Below are positions 48,065 through 56,983 of a stretch of DNA of 64,000 bases, one piece after another; position 1 is the stretch's first letter, and every line of letters starts with the position of its first letter. Below the pieces are notes generated by a model that did not search any database, was not told where the DNA came from, and was given only the letters and a program-made list of their open reading frames with translations. This stretch comes from an uncultured Gammaproteobacteria bacterium. Its GTDB lineage: Bacteria > Pseudomonadota > Gammaproteobacteria > PS1 > Pseudothioglobaceae. The position numbers and the translations under genes are program-made. The stretch is taken from contig CABXIU010000002.1 of NCBI GenBank assembly GCA_902512305.1, positions 62,001 to 126,000 on the forward strand, given 5' to 3'.

Positions 48065-49219
48065 TCAAGTTTGGTCAGCCAATGATCCTGAAGTAATTTT
48101 CTTCTTAGGGTCATAGAATGGTTTTTGGACTACCTTGGTAGGATAATTGCCTTCAGGTGTATTAACTTCTCCAATAGTATCTATGGCCGAACACTCAACA
48201 TCCATAATAGCGAGCGCGATATTTTTGTCAAGTCTAGGGGAATAAACTGCTGATGTAATGTATCCGACTTCATGTGAATCCATAAAAATTGGCCAATAAT
48301 TTGTATTTGGGTGCTGAAGGGGAGAGCATGAAATTTCTAATCCAACTTGTCTGCGCTTAACTCCCTCAGATTTAATTTTTTTAAGCGCATCTTTTCCAAT
48401 AAAGTCTGCATCCATTTCAAGATCAACGAGTCTACTTAGTCCGAGCTCAAAAGGGTTTACATTGCAGTCCATGTCTGCTTGATAAGAAAGCATTCCGCCT
48501 TCAATTCGTCTGATTGTGGAAGTGTGTCCCGGCACTAATCCCATAGGGCCTCCAATTTTCATAATGTAGTCCCAGAGTTCGTTGCCTCGAGAGCCATCAC
48601 GCAGGTAGATTTCATAGCCTAACTCGCTTGACCAGCCGGTTCTAGAAATGATTAATGGAATTCCTTTTAGCTCTATCTCTTCTAGCCGGTAATACTTGAG
48701 GTTATCTATTGTGTCTCCAAATATAGCTTTTGCAATAGCGCCTGACTTGGGTCCTTGAAGCTGAAGTGGCGAAACATCTGGTTCGCATAACTTGACGTTT
48801 AGTCTAGAGTTAACTGCCACACCTTTTGCCCACATCAAAATGTCACTGTCAGCTAAAGAGAGCCAGAAGTGATTTTCAGCAAGTCTCAATAAAACAGGAT
48901 CGTTCAACACGCCTCCATTCTCATCCGTGATTAGAACATATTTGCATTGTCCAACAGCGCATTCAGAAAGATTTCTTGGGGTTAGTAGTTGTATAAATTG
49001 AGCAGCGTCGGGGCCGGTAATTTCGACCTGGCGCTCAACAGCAACGTCACAGAGTATTGCATCATTCACAAGATTCCAAAAATTTTGAACTGGGTCTCCA
49101 AAGTCTCTTGGAATGTACATATGGTTGTATACTGAAAACCCTTGGGCTCCCCAGCGAACAGTAGCGTCAAAATAGGGGGATTTTCTAACCTGGGTCCCAA
49201 AGCTAAATTCTTTTTTCAT
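48065..49219 (-). CDS. dmdA: DMSP-demethylase-like aminomethyltransferase (GcvT family)
   Basis: A 384-residue folate-dependent methyltransferase, starting at the Met at 49219 (MKKEFSFGTQ). Blocks shared with known DmdA proteins are GFSVYNHM near the start, VERQVEITGPDAAQFIQLLTPR, GQCKYVLITDENGGVLNDPV, WLSLADSDI, LQLQGPKSG, RTGWSSELGYEIYL and the C-terminal-half RIEGGMLSYQADMD-CNVNPFELGL. These resemble DmdA more than glycine-cleavage GcvT. The known DmdA reaction moves a methyl group from dimethylsulfoniopropionate to tetrahydrofolate. DmdA has many close non-DMSP relatives, so the substrate is not certain. It heads the osmC-crotonase-ligase cluster and lies downstream of a Crp/Fnr regulator. 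Confidence 0.62.
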   Translation of the reverse strand: MKKEFSFGTQVRKSPYFDATVRWGAQGFSVYNHMYIPRDFGDPVQNFWNLVNDAILCDVAVERQVEITGPDAAQFIQLLTPRNLSECAVGQCKYVLITDENGGVLNDPVLLRLAENHFWLSLADSDILMWAKGVAVNSRLNVKLCEPDVSPLQLQGPKSGAIAKAIFGDTIDNLKYYRLEEIELKGIPLIISRTGWSSELGYEIYLRDGSRGNELWDYIMKIGGPMGLVPGHTSTIRRIEGGMLSYQADMDCNVNPFELGLSRLVDLEMDADFIGKDALKKIKSEGVKRRQVGLEISCSPLQHPNTNYWPIFMDSHEVGYITSAVYSPRLDKNIALAIMDVECSAIDTIGEVNTPEGNYPTKVVQKPFYDPKKKITSGSLADQT

Positions 49220-49264
49220 AGTCAATAATACGAACAATACAGAATCCGCAGATAATACACATAT

Positions 49265-49280
49265 TTTCAATATGTTGAAA
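49265..49280. promoter_or_regulatory. Inverted repeat upstream of the DmdA-like gene
   Basis: TTTCAA and TTGAAA form a six-base palindrome with a four-base spacer (TATG), 46-61 bases upstream of the DmdA-like start. Its 6-4-6 geometry fits a Crp/Fnr-superfamily dimer, and such a regulator gene lies immediately upstream. It is not the canonical FNR sequence TTGAT-N4-ATCAA. Direct evidence of binding is lacking. Confidence 0.4.
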
Positions 49281-49364
49281 GTGTTTTTACTGCTCTTTGA
49301 CTAGGCTATAGATTTTTAAGAATTTTTTGTAAATCCTTTAAGGTTGTGAGCCATGTTTAGCAGA

Positions 49365-50222
49365 TTAATTATGAAAAACTAGCGGGCATTCGTTAGAACC
49401 ATAATATTGACAGTTTGCGCCAACAGCCTTGTCACAATACAAACAAAGGGAGCTATCTTCTGATTGTTTGACTTGTTTGTTTTCAATTTTAATGCCTTCC
49501 TTTTCAAGCTTATTTAAGGCCCTTGAAAAGGACTCAGGGGTGATACCTAAAAATAATGAAATAGCAGATTTGGATAATGTTAGTTTGCCAAGATTATTTA
49601 TATTTATTGAGTTTAAATACCAACCAACTTTTTCTTGGGCAGTTTTAAGTCTCCAAACTTCTGCATTAGTCATAAGCAGTTGTATATTGTCCGACAACAT
49701 GCTAATTACATTTGATGCAAAGGAGCTGCTTTGAGTGATATATTTATTAACTACACTCTCAGATAGTGAAAGCATTGAGGTGTCTTCGAGAAACTCAAAG
49801 TTCGCATCAAAAAGGCTTGAAAAGTGCATTGATGATATCACGTCACTTTTCTTCACAAATCTAAGGACTAGCTCTTCTCCCCGATAATTGAATTTTACTA
49901 ATTTACCTTGCCCTTTATGCAACATATATAGTCTTGATTGGCCGTCAAAGGATAAGGACAGTATTTCCCCTTTTTTGTATTTTTTTGATACTATTTTTGA
50001 TGCTATTTGATCAAGCTCAACACTTGGCATGTTCTTAAAAAGAGGGAGGCTCATTAAAAAATCAAGATGTTTGCTTCCATTTTTAGATTGATTGACCATA
50101 AACCCCATTATATTTTGTATTTCTTGATTTAGGTCAAGAAGTGTCTTGTCTACTTTTGAAATAATATCAATGAATGACAGTATCCATGAGACGGGAATTT
50201 CAGGAGTCATTCTTCTAGGCAT
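49365..50222 (-). CDS. Crp/Fnr-family regulator with a four-cysteine C-terminal tail
   Basis: A 285-residue regulator: an N-terminal extension (1-52), a cyclic-nucleotide-binding-like beta barrel (about 53-165), a dimer helix, and a winged helix. The recognition helix LGITPESFSRALNKLEKEG has the E-x2-SR arrangement of FNR/DNR-type proteins. After the winged helix comes a tail with Cys260, Cys263, Cys271 and Cys279, the only cysteines in the protein. This C-x2-C-x7-C-x7-C array could bind a metal or Fe-S cluster. Classical FNR has its cysteines at the N-terminus, so the placement is unusual. It is divergent from nirK, suggesting control of nirK and perhaps of the DmdA-like cluster. Start could be 50222 or 50210. 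Confidence 0.82.
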   Translation of the reverse strand: MPRRMTPEIPVSWILSFIDIISKVDKTLLDLNQEIQNIMGFMVNQSKNGSKHLDFLMSLPLFKNMPSVELDQIASKIVSKKYKKGEILSLSFDGQSRLYMLHKGQGKLVKFNYRGEELVLRFVKKSDVISSMHFSSLFDANFEFLEDTSMLSLSESVVNKYITQSSSFASNVISMLSDNIQLLMTNAEVWRLKTAQEKVGWYLNSININNLGKLTLSKSAISLFLGITPESFSRALNKLEKEGIKIENKQVKQSEDSSLCLYCDKAVGANCQYYGSNECPLVFHN

Positions 50223-50324
50223 AGTGCCGTTATAAACAAATAGGTTTTTACCTTCTTTATTAGTACCTATTTTGCGGCATTGCCTAGCTTTTTTGACCTT
50301 TTAAGCTTATATGGAGAAATAACT

Positions 50325-51407
50325 ATGAATTTACTTAATCCCACAACGAGATTGATTGCTATTGGTTTTTTGTTCTGTTTTTGTCAAATCTCAACAGCTG
50401 GGACTCTAGAAGTCTCTAGAGTTACTCAAGAGCTTGTCAATCCTCCTTATCTTCCTGAGCACTCTCAGGTTGCAGAGGGGCCTTCAAAAATAGTACAAGT
50501 TGAGATGATTGTCGAGGAAAAAGAAATTGAAATTGAACCAGGTGTATTTATTCAAGCCTTGACTTTTAATGGCACTGTTCCTGGGCCATTAATAGTTGTT
50601 CATCAGGGCGACTATGTTGAATTAACCCTTGTTAACCCAAGCTCAAACTCTATGATGCACAATATTGATTTTCATGCTGCAACAGGTGCTATGGGCGGAG
50701 GAGATTTAACCAAGGTGTCTCCAGGTGAAAAGGTTATTTTAAGGTTTAAAGCCACAAAAGCAGGTGTCTTTGTATATCACTGTGCTCCAGGAGGGCCAAT
50801 GGTTCCATGGCATGTTATCCACGGCATGAATGGCGCAATTATGGTACTCCCAAGAGATGGATTAGTTGATAAAAATGGCAAACGTATTAAATACACTAAG
50901 GCGTTCTATATTGGAGAGCAAGATTACTACATTCCAAAAGATGAGAATGGCAAATATAAAAGATTCAAAAGTCCTATAGAGGGATATGTAGAAGATCTTG
51001 AGGTTATGAGAACGCTTCAACCATCTCATGTTGTATTTAATGGGAAGGTCGGTTCGCTTACAGGCACTGGGGCACTCAAAGCTAATGTAGGAGATACTGT
51101 TTTGTTTATACATTCTCAAGCTAATCGTCAGTCTTATCCACATTTAATAGGAGGTCATGGGGATTTTGTATGGGAGCGTGGAAATTTTTCTGACTCACCA
51201 AAAACAAATCTAGAGAGTTGGGTAATTGGCGCAGGCTCTGCTGGAGCTTCAATCTATACATTTAAGCAGCCTGGATTTTATGCATATCTAAGCCACAATT
51301 TGATAGAGGCTTTTTTACTGGGCGCAGCAGCTCACGTTGTCGTTGACGGGGAATGGGACAGTGATTTGATGAGTCAAGTTTCAGAGCCAGCTCCTATAAA
51401 GCAATAG
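50325..51407 (+). CDS. nirK: Copper-containing nitrite reductase
   Basis: A 360-residue periplasmic enzyme reducing nitrite to nitric oxide. The start at 50325 has a GGAG site and gives a signal peptide (1-25); the frame is open to 50280. Type 1 copper ligands are His112, Cys153, His163 and Met168. Type 2 ligands are His117, His152 and His324. The catalytic Asp115 and His273 are also present, so the enzyme should be active. The trimer-forming two-cupredoxin layout and the length match NirK rather than a multicopper oxidase. Two very small membrane-protein genes follow. No NO reductase gene is in the window. Confidence 0.95.
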   Translation: MNLLNPTTRLIAIGFLFCFCQISTAGTLEVSRVTQELVNPPYLPEHSQVAEGPSKIVQVEMIVEEKEIEIEPGVFIQALTFNGTVPGPLIVVHQGDYVELTLVNPSSNSMMHNIDFHAATGAMGGGDLTKVSPGEKVILRFKATKAGVFVYHCAPGGPMVPWHVIHGMNGAIMVLPRDGLVDKNGKRIKYTKAFYIGEQDYYIPKDENGKYKRFKSPIEGYVEDLEVMRTLQPSHVVFNGKVGSLTGTGALKANVGDTVLFIHSQANRQSYPHLIGGHGDFVWERGNFSDSPKTNLESWVIGAGSAGASIYTFKQPGFYAYLSHNLIEAFLLGAAAHVVVDGEWDSDLMSQVSEPAPIKQ

Positions 51408-51430
51408 TTATATTTTTTTAAGGGAAAGTT

Positions 51431-51532
51431 ATGGAAATATTATTTAGTCCAGTATTTATGGGCGCATTTTGTATAAGCATTTTTATGGCAGGTTTAATTG
51501 TTATTGGTTTTTTATTTCAGGAGCTTGATTAA
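51431..51532 (+). CDS. 33-residue membrane microprotein downstream of nirK
   Basis: An ATG with an upstream AGGGAAAG site, 23 bases after the nirK stop, opens 33 codons ending in TAA at 51532. The product is almost entirely one membrane helix (MGAFCISIFMAGLIVIGFLF) with a short acidic end (QELD). The next small gene starts one base after its stop. Position, spacing and ribosome binding site suggest co-translation with nirK. I recognise no family. Confidence 0.6.
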   Translation: MEILFSPVFMGAFCISIFMAGLIVIGFLFQELD

Positions 51533-51533
51533 T

Positions 51534-51674
51534 ATGAATGATCAAGAGGCTAGAGATATACCTAAGGTGGTTGGCGTGTGCATAGGAATTATGGGAGCAA
51601 TGTTTGTGGTTGTATATGCTGGGATTGTTACATTGCTTCACTTTTATCCTGCGGTAGAATCTGTTGTTGGGTGA
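51534..51674 (+). CDS. 46-residue membrane microprotein downstream of nirK
   Basis: A 46-codon frame begins one base after the preceding microprotein stop. A GGAG site lies inside the end of that gene (caggagcttgatt). The product has a charged start (MNDQEARDIPK) and one long helix (VVGVCIGIMGAMFVVVYAGIVTLL). It resembles the size class of small oxidase/reductase subunits, but no homolog is known to me. It could anchor or assist NirK or its electron donor. Confidence 0.6.
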   Translation: MNDQEARDIPKVVGVCIGIMGAMFVVVYAGIVTLLHFYPAVESVVG

Positions 51675-51696
51675 CGGTAAGGGTGGCTCTAATTAA

Positions 51697-53415
51697 TTAG
51701 ACTATAGATTCAATTTTAGGCATTAGCCTAATAAGTTCCTGAGTATACGGGTGCTCTGAATTGTTGAACAATTCCTCTGTTTCTTTTGTTTCACAAACGC
51801 TGCCATTTTTAAGCACTACAATTCTATTGCACATTTGTCTAATGACAGGAAGATCATGACTAATAAACAACATAGTCAGGTGAAGTTCATCTTGGATGTC
51901 TTTTAAAAGGTTTAATATTTGTGCTTGTATGCTTACGTCCAGAGCAGAAGTAGGCTCATCACAAATTAATAAGAGCGGCTTTGTAGCTAAAGCTCTAGCA
52001 ATTGATATTCTTTGTCTTTGCCCCCCAGAAAATTCATGAGGATATCGATCCAATGATTGTCTTGTCATTCCAACAATATCTATCAAGTCGTAAACACTTT
52101 GTGTGAGTTCATTAGAACTTAAATTTTTTTGAAAAAGCTTTATTGGTTCAGATATTATGTTCCTCACTTTAAATCTTGGGTTTAAAGATGAATACGGATC
52201 TTGAAATATCATCTGAATCTGCCCCCTGCTTTTATCGATTTGATATTTTTTCCTCGAATTGTAAAGTGAGGCATTACTATAAAGGATTTCCCCATTACTT
52301 GGCCTTACGAGTCCTGTAATAATTTTTGCTATTGTTGATTTTCCTGAACCGGATTCACCAACTAAACCTAAAGTTTCGCCTTCAAAGAGCTCAAAAGATA
52401 CATTGTCAACTGCCCTTACTGCTTGATCAGTGGAGTCATTTTTTGATCCAAATGAAAAGTTATTTGCCAAAGACTTATCATCAAAAATTTTAGTAACGTC
52501 TATCATTTCTAATAATTTTTGATTTGTATTCTCTCTTTTCCCCCAAGTTTTAATAATATTTTTTGTTAAATTTTTAGAATCAGATGTAATTTCTTTTCCA
52601 TCAGGGCTAATAAGCTTGAACCTATCAATTTTTTTATTTGTAGGCGGCACAGAAATAACCAAACTTCTAGCCTCATTAGATTTAGGGTTTGTTAATAATT
52701 CTTTTGTATCTCCTTGCTCAACAATAAGCCCATGTCTCATAACAATGACTTTATTGGTTGTCTCAGCAATAACGCCCATGTCATGTGTAATAATAATGAC
52801 TCCTAAATTTCTTTTTTTAGTAAGGTCTTTAAGTAGCTCCAGTATTTGATATTGAATACTGACATCTAAAGCAGTTGTGGGCTCATCAGCTATAATTAAG
52901 TCTGGTTCACAGCTTATTGCTAAAGCAATAACAACCCTTTGGCGCATACCTCCGCTAAATTGATGAGGATAATCTTCAATTCTTTTTTCAGCATTATCTA
53001 TCCCCACTTCTTTTAAGAGATTAATAGACTTTGTTAAGGCATCTTGATAACTTAAATCTAGATGCGTTTGAATAGTTTCAATTAATTGATCTTTTATTTT
53101 AAATAATGGATTTAGGGATGTTTGAGGGTCTTGAAAAACAAATCCAATTTTCTTGCCTCGAATTTTTTGAACGATCTCTTCGTTATCTCTTAATTCGCTA
53201 TTATCAATTTTAATGGATCCATTTGTTATTTCGCCTGGAGGGTCAATTAAATTTATGATGGCATTTGCAATAGTAGACTTACCCGAGCCAGATTCACCAA
53301 CTATTCCTAATATTTCACCTCTCTCCAAAGTAAATTCAACATCTTTACTAGCAATAATTGTTTCTTTTCTAGTTGGATAACTAATATTTAAATTTTTGAC
53401 TTCTAGCAGGCTCAT
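51697..53415 (-). CDS. Fused peptide ABC transporter ATPase (DppD-DppF type)
   Basis: A 572-residue protein starting at the Met at 53415 (MSLLEVKNLN); the frame runs to 53523 but would overlap the dppC-type gene. It contains two ABC ATPase domains, each complete. The first has Walker A GESGSGKST, signature FSGGMRQRV and Walker B DLIIADEPTTALDV. The second has GESGSGKST, FSGGQRQRISIARAL and LLICDEPTSALDVS. OppF/DppF-type C-terminal blocks follow. Such fusions replace separate DppD and DppF and energise peptide or opine uptake. It is the last gene of the importer operon. Confidence 0.92.
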   Translation of the reverse strand: MSLLEVKNLNISYPTRKETIIASKDVEFTLERGEILGIVGESGSGKSTIANAIINLIDPPGEITNGSIKIDNSELRDNEEIVQKIRGKKIGFVFQDPQTSLNPLFKIKDQLIETIQTHLDLSYQDALTKSINLLKEVGIDNAEKRIEDYPHQFSGGMRQRVVIALAISCEPDLIIADEPTTALDVSIQYQILELLKDLTKKRNLGVIIITHDMGVIAETTNKVIVMRHGLIVEQGDTKELLTNPKSNEARSLVISVPPTNKKIDRFKLISPDGKEITSDSKNLTKNIIKTWGKRENTNQKLLEMIDVTKIFDDKSLANNFSFGSKNDSTDQAVRAVDNVSFELFEGETLGLVGESGSGKSTIAKIITGLVRPSNGEILYSNASLYNSRKKYQIDKSRGQIQMIFQDPYSSLNPRFKVRNIISEPIKLFQKNLSSNELTQSVYDLIDIVGMTRQSLDRYPHEFSGGQRQRISIARALATKPLLLICDEPTSALDVSIQAQILNLLKDIQDELHLTMLFISHDLPVIRQMCNRIVVLKNGSVCETKETEELFNNSEHPYTQELIRLMPKIESIV

Positions 53416-54335
53416 CGTATTTTTAATTTTGGATTTAAGGCATCTCGCATCCAATCTCCTAAAAGGTTTATAGATAAAGCTAAAAGAATTAAGAAGATAG
53501 CTGGGAAAAATGTAATCCACCATTCTCCTGAAAATAAAAAACTATTTCCAAATCTAATTAATGTTCCTAGTGAAGGAGTCGTAGGTGGAACCCCAACACC
53601 TAAAAAACTTAACGTTGATTCGGTAATAATTGCAAGAGCTAATCCTATTGTCGCAATAACTAAGATAGGTCTAAGTATGTTTGGCAATATATGCTTAAAC
53701 ATAATTAAGATATTTGATAATCCTATAATTCTTGATGCTGATACATACTCTTTGCTTTTCTCCACTAAAGTGGATGCTCTAGACACTCTGGCGAATTGAG
53801 GCCATTCAGAAATACCAATTGCAAAAATTAATACATAAATAGCCATTTCACTATGCATTGATTGTGAAATGACTGATTTCGCGATACCATTCACGAGTAA
53901 GGCCATGAGGATACTGGGTATCGTTAATTGGACATCTGTAAACCGCATTACAACAATCTCATACCTACCACCAATATAGCCTGCAGTCACTCCTAGAAAG
54001 ACTCCAAGCAACATAGCAAAAATTATTGATGCAAAGCCTACGATTAACGAAATTCTTGAGCCATAGACCATTGTCGAGAACATGTCTCTTCCTTGCTGAT
54101 CAGTCCCAAGAATAAAGCTGGGATTGCCACCTTCTGACCATGCGGGCGGGGTAAAAGCATCCATTAATGAAACAGTAGCTGGGTCAAAAGGATTATATGG
54201 TGCAACTATTCCAGCAAAAGCTGAACAAAGAAAAATAATAAATAAGATAGTAGAGGAGACAATTGCAATTTTTGAATTAAAAAAGCTATATCCTACATCG
54301 GTGTCATAAATCTTATTAAATGTTTTTAACAACAT
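53412..54335 (-). CDS. Peptide ABC transporter permease (DppC type)
   Basis: A 307-residue permease with an N-terminal cytosolic start and about six membrane helices. Characteristic are the LGTDQQGRDMFSTMVYGSRISL block and the EAA-type loop EKSKEYVSASRIIGLSNILIMFKHILPN, which couples to the ATPase. The family takes up di- and oligopeptides; the substrate is set by the binding protein. Its start lies two bases after the DppB-type gene and its end overlaps the ATPase gene by four bases. Confidence 0.93.
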   Translation of the reverse strand: MLLKTFNKIYDTDVGYSFFNSKIAIVSSTILFIIFLCSAFAGIVAPYNPFDPATVSLMDAFTPPAWSEGGNPSFILGTDQQGRDMFSTMVYGSRISLIVGFASIIFAMLLGVFLGVTAGYIGGRYEIVVMRFTDVQLTIPSILMALLVNGIAKSVISQSMHSEMAIYVLIFAIGISEWPQFARVSRASTLVEKSKEYVSASRIIGLSNILIMFKHILPNILRPILVIATIGLALAIITESTLSFLGVGVPPTTPSLGTLIRFGNSFLFSGEWWITFFPAIFLILLALSINLLGDWMRDALNPKLKIR

Positions 54336-54337
54336 AC

Positions 54338-55315
54338 CTAACTCATTTCATCCTTAATTCTTATCCTTGGGTCGATAAAATAATAGGTGATATCGACAAT
54401 GAAATTTATCATGACAAAAATAAAGGCAACCATGATCATGTAAGCTGACATTATGGGTATGTCAACAAAGTAAACTGCATTAATGAATAAAAGACCCATG
54501 CCAGGCCATTGAAAAACTGTTTCTGTAATAATTGAAAAGGCGATTAAAGTTCCAATATTAATACCAGTAATAGTAATAACAGGTATAAGTCCGTTTTTAA
54601 GCGCATGCTTATAATTGATAGTATTTCTTTTGATGCCTCTAGCTTTTGCAAATTTAATATAATCCGTTTGAAGTATTTCCATCATTTCAGCGCGAACTAA
54701 TCTTATGACGTATGTCATTTGAAATAAGCTTAATGTGACTGAGGGTAATATTAATGCCTTAAGTCCAGAAATAGTTAAAAAACCTGTTGACCAAAAACCC
54801 AAATCTATAACTTCACCCCTTCCAAAAGAAGGCAGAACTCCTAGTATTACTGAAAATAAATAAATTAGCATTATTCCGATGATAAATGTTGGGAGAGAAA
54901 CCCCAGCAAGTGAAACAACAAGGATAATATTTGAAACGAAACTATCTCTATGGATGCCTGTATAGACACCTAAAATGACCCCTACTACAATAGCAAGCAA
55001 AGCAGAGACAAATACTAATTCTAGAGTAGCTGGCATTCTCTCTGAAATTAAATCAGATACCTCTCTTTTTAATTGATAAGATATGCCGAAATCACCTTGA
55101 ATGACATTGCCTAGAAATCTTGAAAATTGAATATAGACAGGATCATTTAACCCAATAGCTTCTCTAACCTCAGCTTGTCTTTCAATCGAAGAATCTTCTC
55201 CTGTCATACTAATTATTGGATCACCAACAAAATTGAATAAAGAGAAAGACACAAAAGCAACAACAACCATTACAAGAATAGCTTGTAAAAGTCTTTTCAA
55301 GAAATAGCCAAACAT
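54338..55315 (-). CDS. Peptide ABC transporter permease (DppB type)
   Basis: A 325-residue permease with about six helices, the family start LKRLLQAILVMVVVAFVSF, the periplasmic-loop block FLGNVIQGDFGISYQ and the EAA-like loop DYIKFAKARGIKRNTINYKHALKNG. It pairs with the DppC-type subunit to form the channel. It lies 74 bases after the binding-protein gene, within the same transcription unit. Confidence 0.93.
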   Translation of the reverse strand: MFGYFLKRLLQAILVMVVVAFVSFSLFNFVGDPIISMTGEDSSIERQAEVREAIGLNDPVYIQFSRFLGNVIQGDFGISYQLKREVSDLISERMPATLELVFVSALLAIVVGVILGVYTGIHRDSFVSNIILVVSLAGVSLPTFIIGIMLIYLFSVILGVLPSFGRGEVIDLGFWSTGFLTISGLKALILPSVTLSLFQMTYVIRLVRAEMMEILQTDYIKFAKARGIKRNTINYKHALKNGLIPVITITGINIGTLIAFSIITETVFQWPGMGLLFINAVYFVDIPIMSAYMIMVAFIFVMINFIVDITYYFIDPRIRIKDEMS

Positions 55316-55389
55316 AGGTTAAATTGTAATGGGAGTACTTATATTTTAAGGTTTTCTGGCCAGATAACTGGCCAGAAAATTTAGGTCTT

Positions 55390-56964
55390 TTAGTTTACGT
55401 TTGCAAATCTAAATAATGGTTCGTTGTTCATTCTAATTGGAACATCGACATTACTTTTTGATGCTTGGTTAACAACTTGGTGATGTAAAGGAAGGTATGT
55501 TACATCGTCTTGAGTAATATCCCAAGCTTCAGCAATCATAGCATTTCTTTTATCCAAGTCAGTTTCAACACCCATTGCAGCAACTAATTCGTCGACTCTA
55601 GCGTTACTGAAATTAACTTTATTCCAGCTTCCAGAGCTTTCAAATAAGTATGAATACACATAGTGACTGTCAAAAGTTGGAACACCCCAACCTAACATGT
55701 ACATATCACTAGTCATACCATTAGCATCACCCTCTTTTACTTCAGAGAAATGCTGACTCTTAGTTTTTGCATCAAGATTTACTTTAACTCCAATTTTTGC
55801 AAACATGCTAATAGCCGCTACACAAATTGCTTCATCATTGATGTAGCGATCGTTAGGGCAATCTAATGTAAGCTCAAATCCGTCAGGATAACCTGCTTCA
55901 GCTAAAAGTTGTTTTGACATTTCAGGATCATAAGCCATTCTCTCATCACGAGCCGCTGTGTGACCATTAACACCAGGAGCAGTAATAATACCTGCTGGCA
56001 CACTTTGTCCTCTCATTACCTTGTCCTTAATAGCGTCCATATCTAAGGCATGGTACATAGCTAGGCGAACTCTTTTATCTGCAAAAGGATTTTTTCCTTT
56101 AATATTAGATGAATTTAATTCAGCTGAACCTTGGTCCATTCCAAAGAAAATTGTTCTATTTTGAGGAGTCATTTTCACAGTATGAGCTGATGAAGAGTTG
56201 ATTCTTTGAATATCTTGAACTGGCACAACATTAGTGTAATCGATTTCTCCAGAAAGAAGTGCTGCAACTCTTGTTGCGTCGTTCTTAATTGGAAGTAATT
56301 CAATTTTATCTATGTTGTGTTTATAGTGATTTCCCCACCAGTTATCATTTTTTTCAAAAACAGTTCTTACATCCTGCTCCCTGAAAGTAATTTCAAATGG
56401 ACCAGTTCCATTGGCATTGGATGCGCAATAAGAGGTCTCACCAGCATCCCAATTATATGAAACTTCACAACCGTTTGCTTTTGCCCAAGCTTCAGACATT
56501 ACAAATATCTGAGTTAATTGGTTTAAAAGAATTGGATTTGGTCCGTCAGTTACTACTTCAACAGTATGAGCATCAAGCGCTCTTGCTGATTTAACACTTT
56601 TAATTAAATCAACCATATCAGATGGAGCAGTTTTTGCTCTATTGATACTAAAAGCAACATCACCTGCTGTCAGCCATGATCCATCGTGAAACTTCACACC
56701 TCTACGAAGGTTAAATATCCATGTATCATCAGATGTTGTCGTCCATGACTCTGCAAGCTGAGGAAGAACTTCCATGTTAATACCTGGAGTTACTAAACCT
56801 TCATAGACTTGACGAGAAACCATGTGCGTCGGTCCTTCGTTTTGTGCATGCGGATCAAGTGTTAAAGAATCACCGGGCATTGACCATTTCAGCGTATTCG
56901 CTGAAGCCGATGAAAAAATACCCATGACTAGCAATGACAAAACAATGCTTAAAGTTTTTTTCAT
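55390..56964 (-). CDS. Peptide ABC transporter substrate-binding protein (family 5)
   Basis: A 524-residue periplasmic protein with a signal peptide (1-22, ending SSASA) and the SBP_bac_5 fold. Family blocks are LDPHAQNEGPTHMVSRQVYEGLV, TWIFNLRRGVKFHDGSWLTAGDV, NGTGPF and AMYHALDMDAIKDKV. It captures peptides or related compounds for the DppBC-DF channel. A strong AAAGGAG ribosome binding site lies just before the ATG, and a 19-base inverted repeat lies about 20 bases upstream. The binding protein is usually the most expressed gene of such operons. Confidence 0.93.
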   Translation of the reverse strand: MKKTLSIVLSLLVMGIFSSASANTLKWSMPGDSLTLDPHAQNEGPTHMVSRQVYEGLVTPGINMEVLPQLAESWTTTSDDTWIFNLRRGVKFHDGSWLTAGDVAFSINRAKTAPSDMVDLIKSVKSARALDAHTVEVVTDGPNPILLNQLTQIFVMSEAWAKANGCEVSYNWDAGETSYCASNANGTGPFEITFREQDVRTVFEKNDNWWGNHYKHNIDKIELLPIKNDATRVAALLSGEIDYTNVVPVQDIQRINSSSAHTVKMTPQNRTIFFGMDQGSAELNSSNIKGKNPFADKRVRLAMYHALDMDAIKDKVMRGQSVPAGIITAPGVNGHTAARDERMAYDPEMSKQLLAEAGYPDGFELTLDCPNDRYINDEAICVAAISMFAKIGVKVNLDAKTKSQHFSEVKEGDANGMTSDMYMLGWGVPTFDSHYVYSYLFESSGSWNKVNFSNARVDELVAAMGVETDLDKRNAMIAEAWDITQDDVTYLPLHHQVVNQASKSNVDVPIRMNNEPLFRFANVN

Positions 56965-56983
56965 TATATTTCTCCTTTATTGA

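Noticed and set aside
50223-50324. A possible FNR half-site (TTGAC) upstream of nirK
   Set aside because: Only one half resembles TTGAT; the expected partner half at four bases spacing does not match ATCAA, so no operator is called there.
50325-51407. Alternative reading of nirK as a laccase-type multicopper oxidase
   Set aside because: Length, two-domain layout and the full set of NirK-specific type 1 and type 2 ligands including Asp115 and His273 fit nitrite reductase.
53416-53523. N-terminal extension of the fused importer ATPase
   Set aside because: These codons overlap the permease gene, have no ABC-family similarity, and a normal family start (MSLLEVKNL) exists at 53415.
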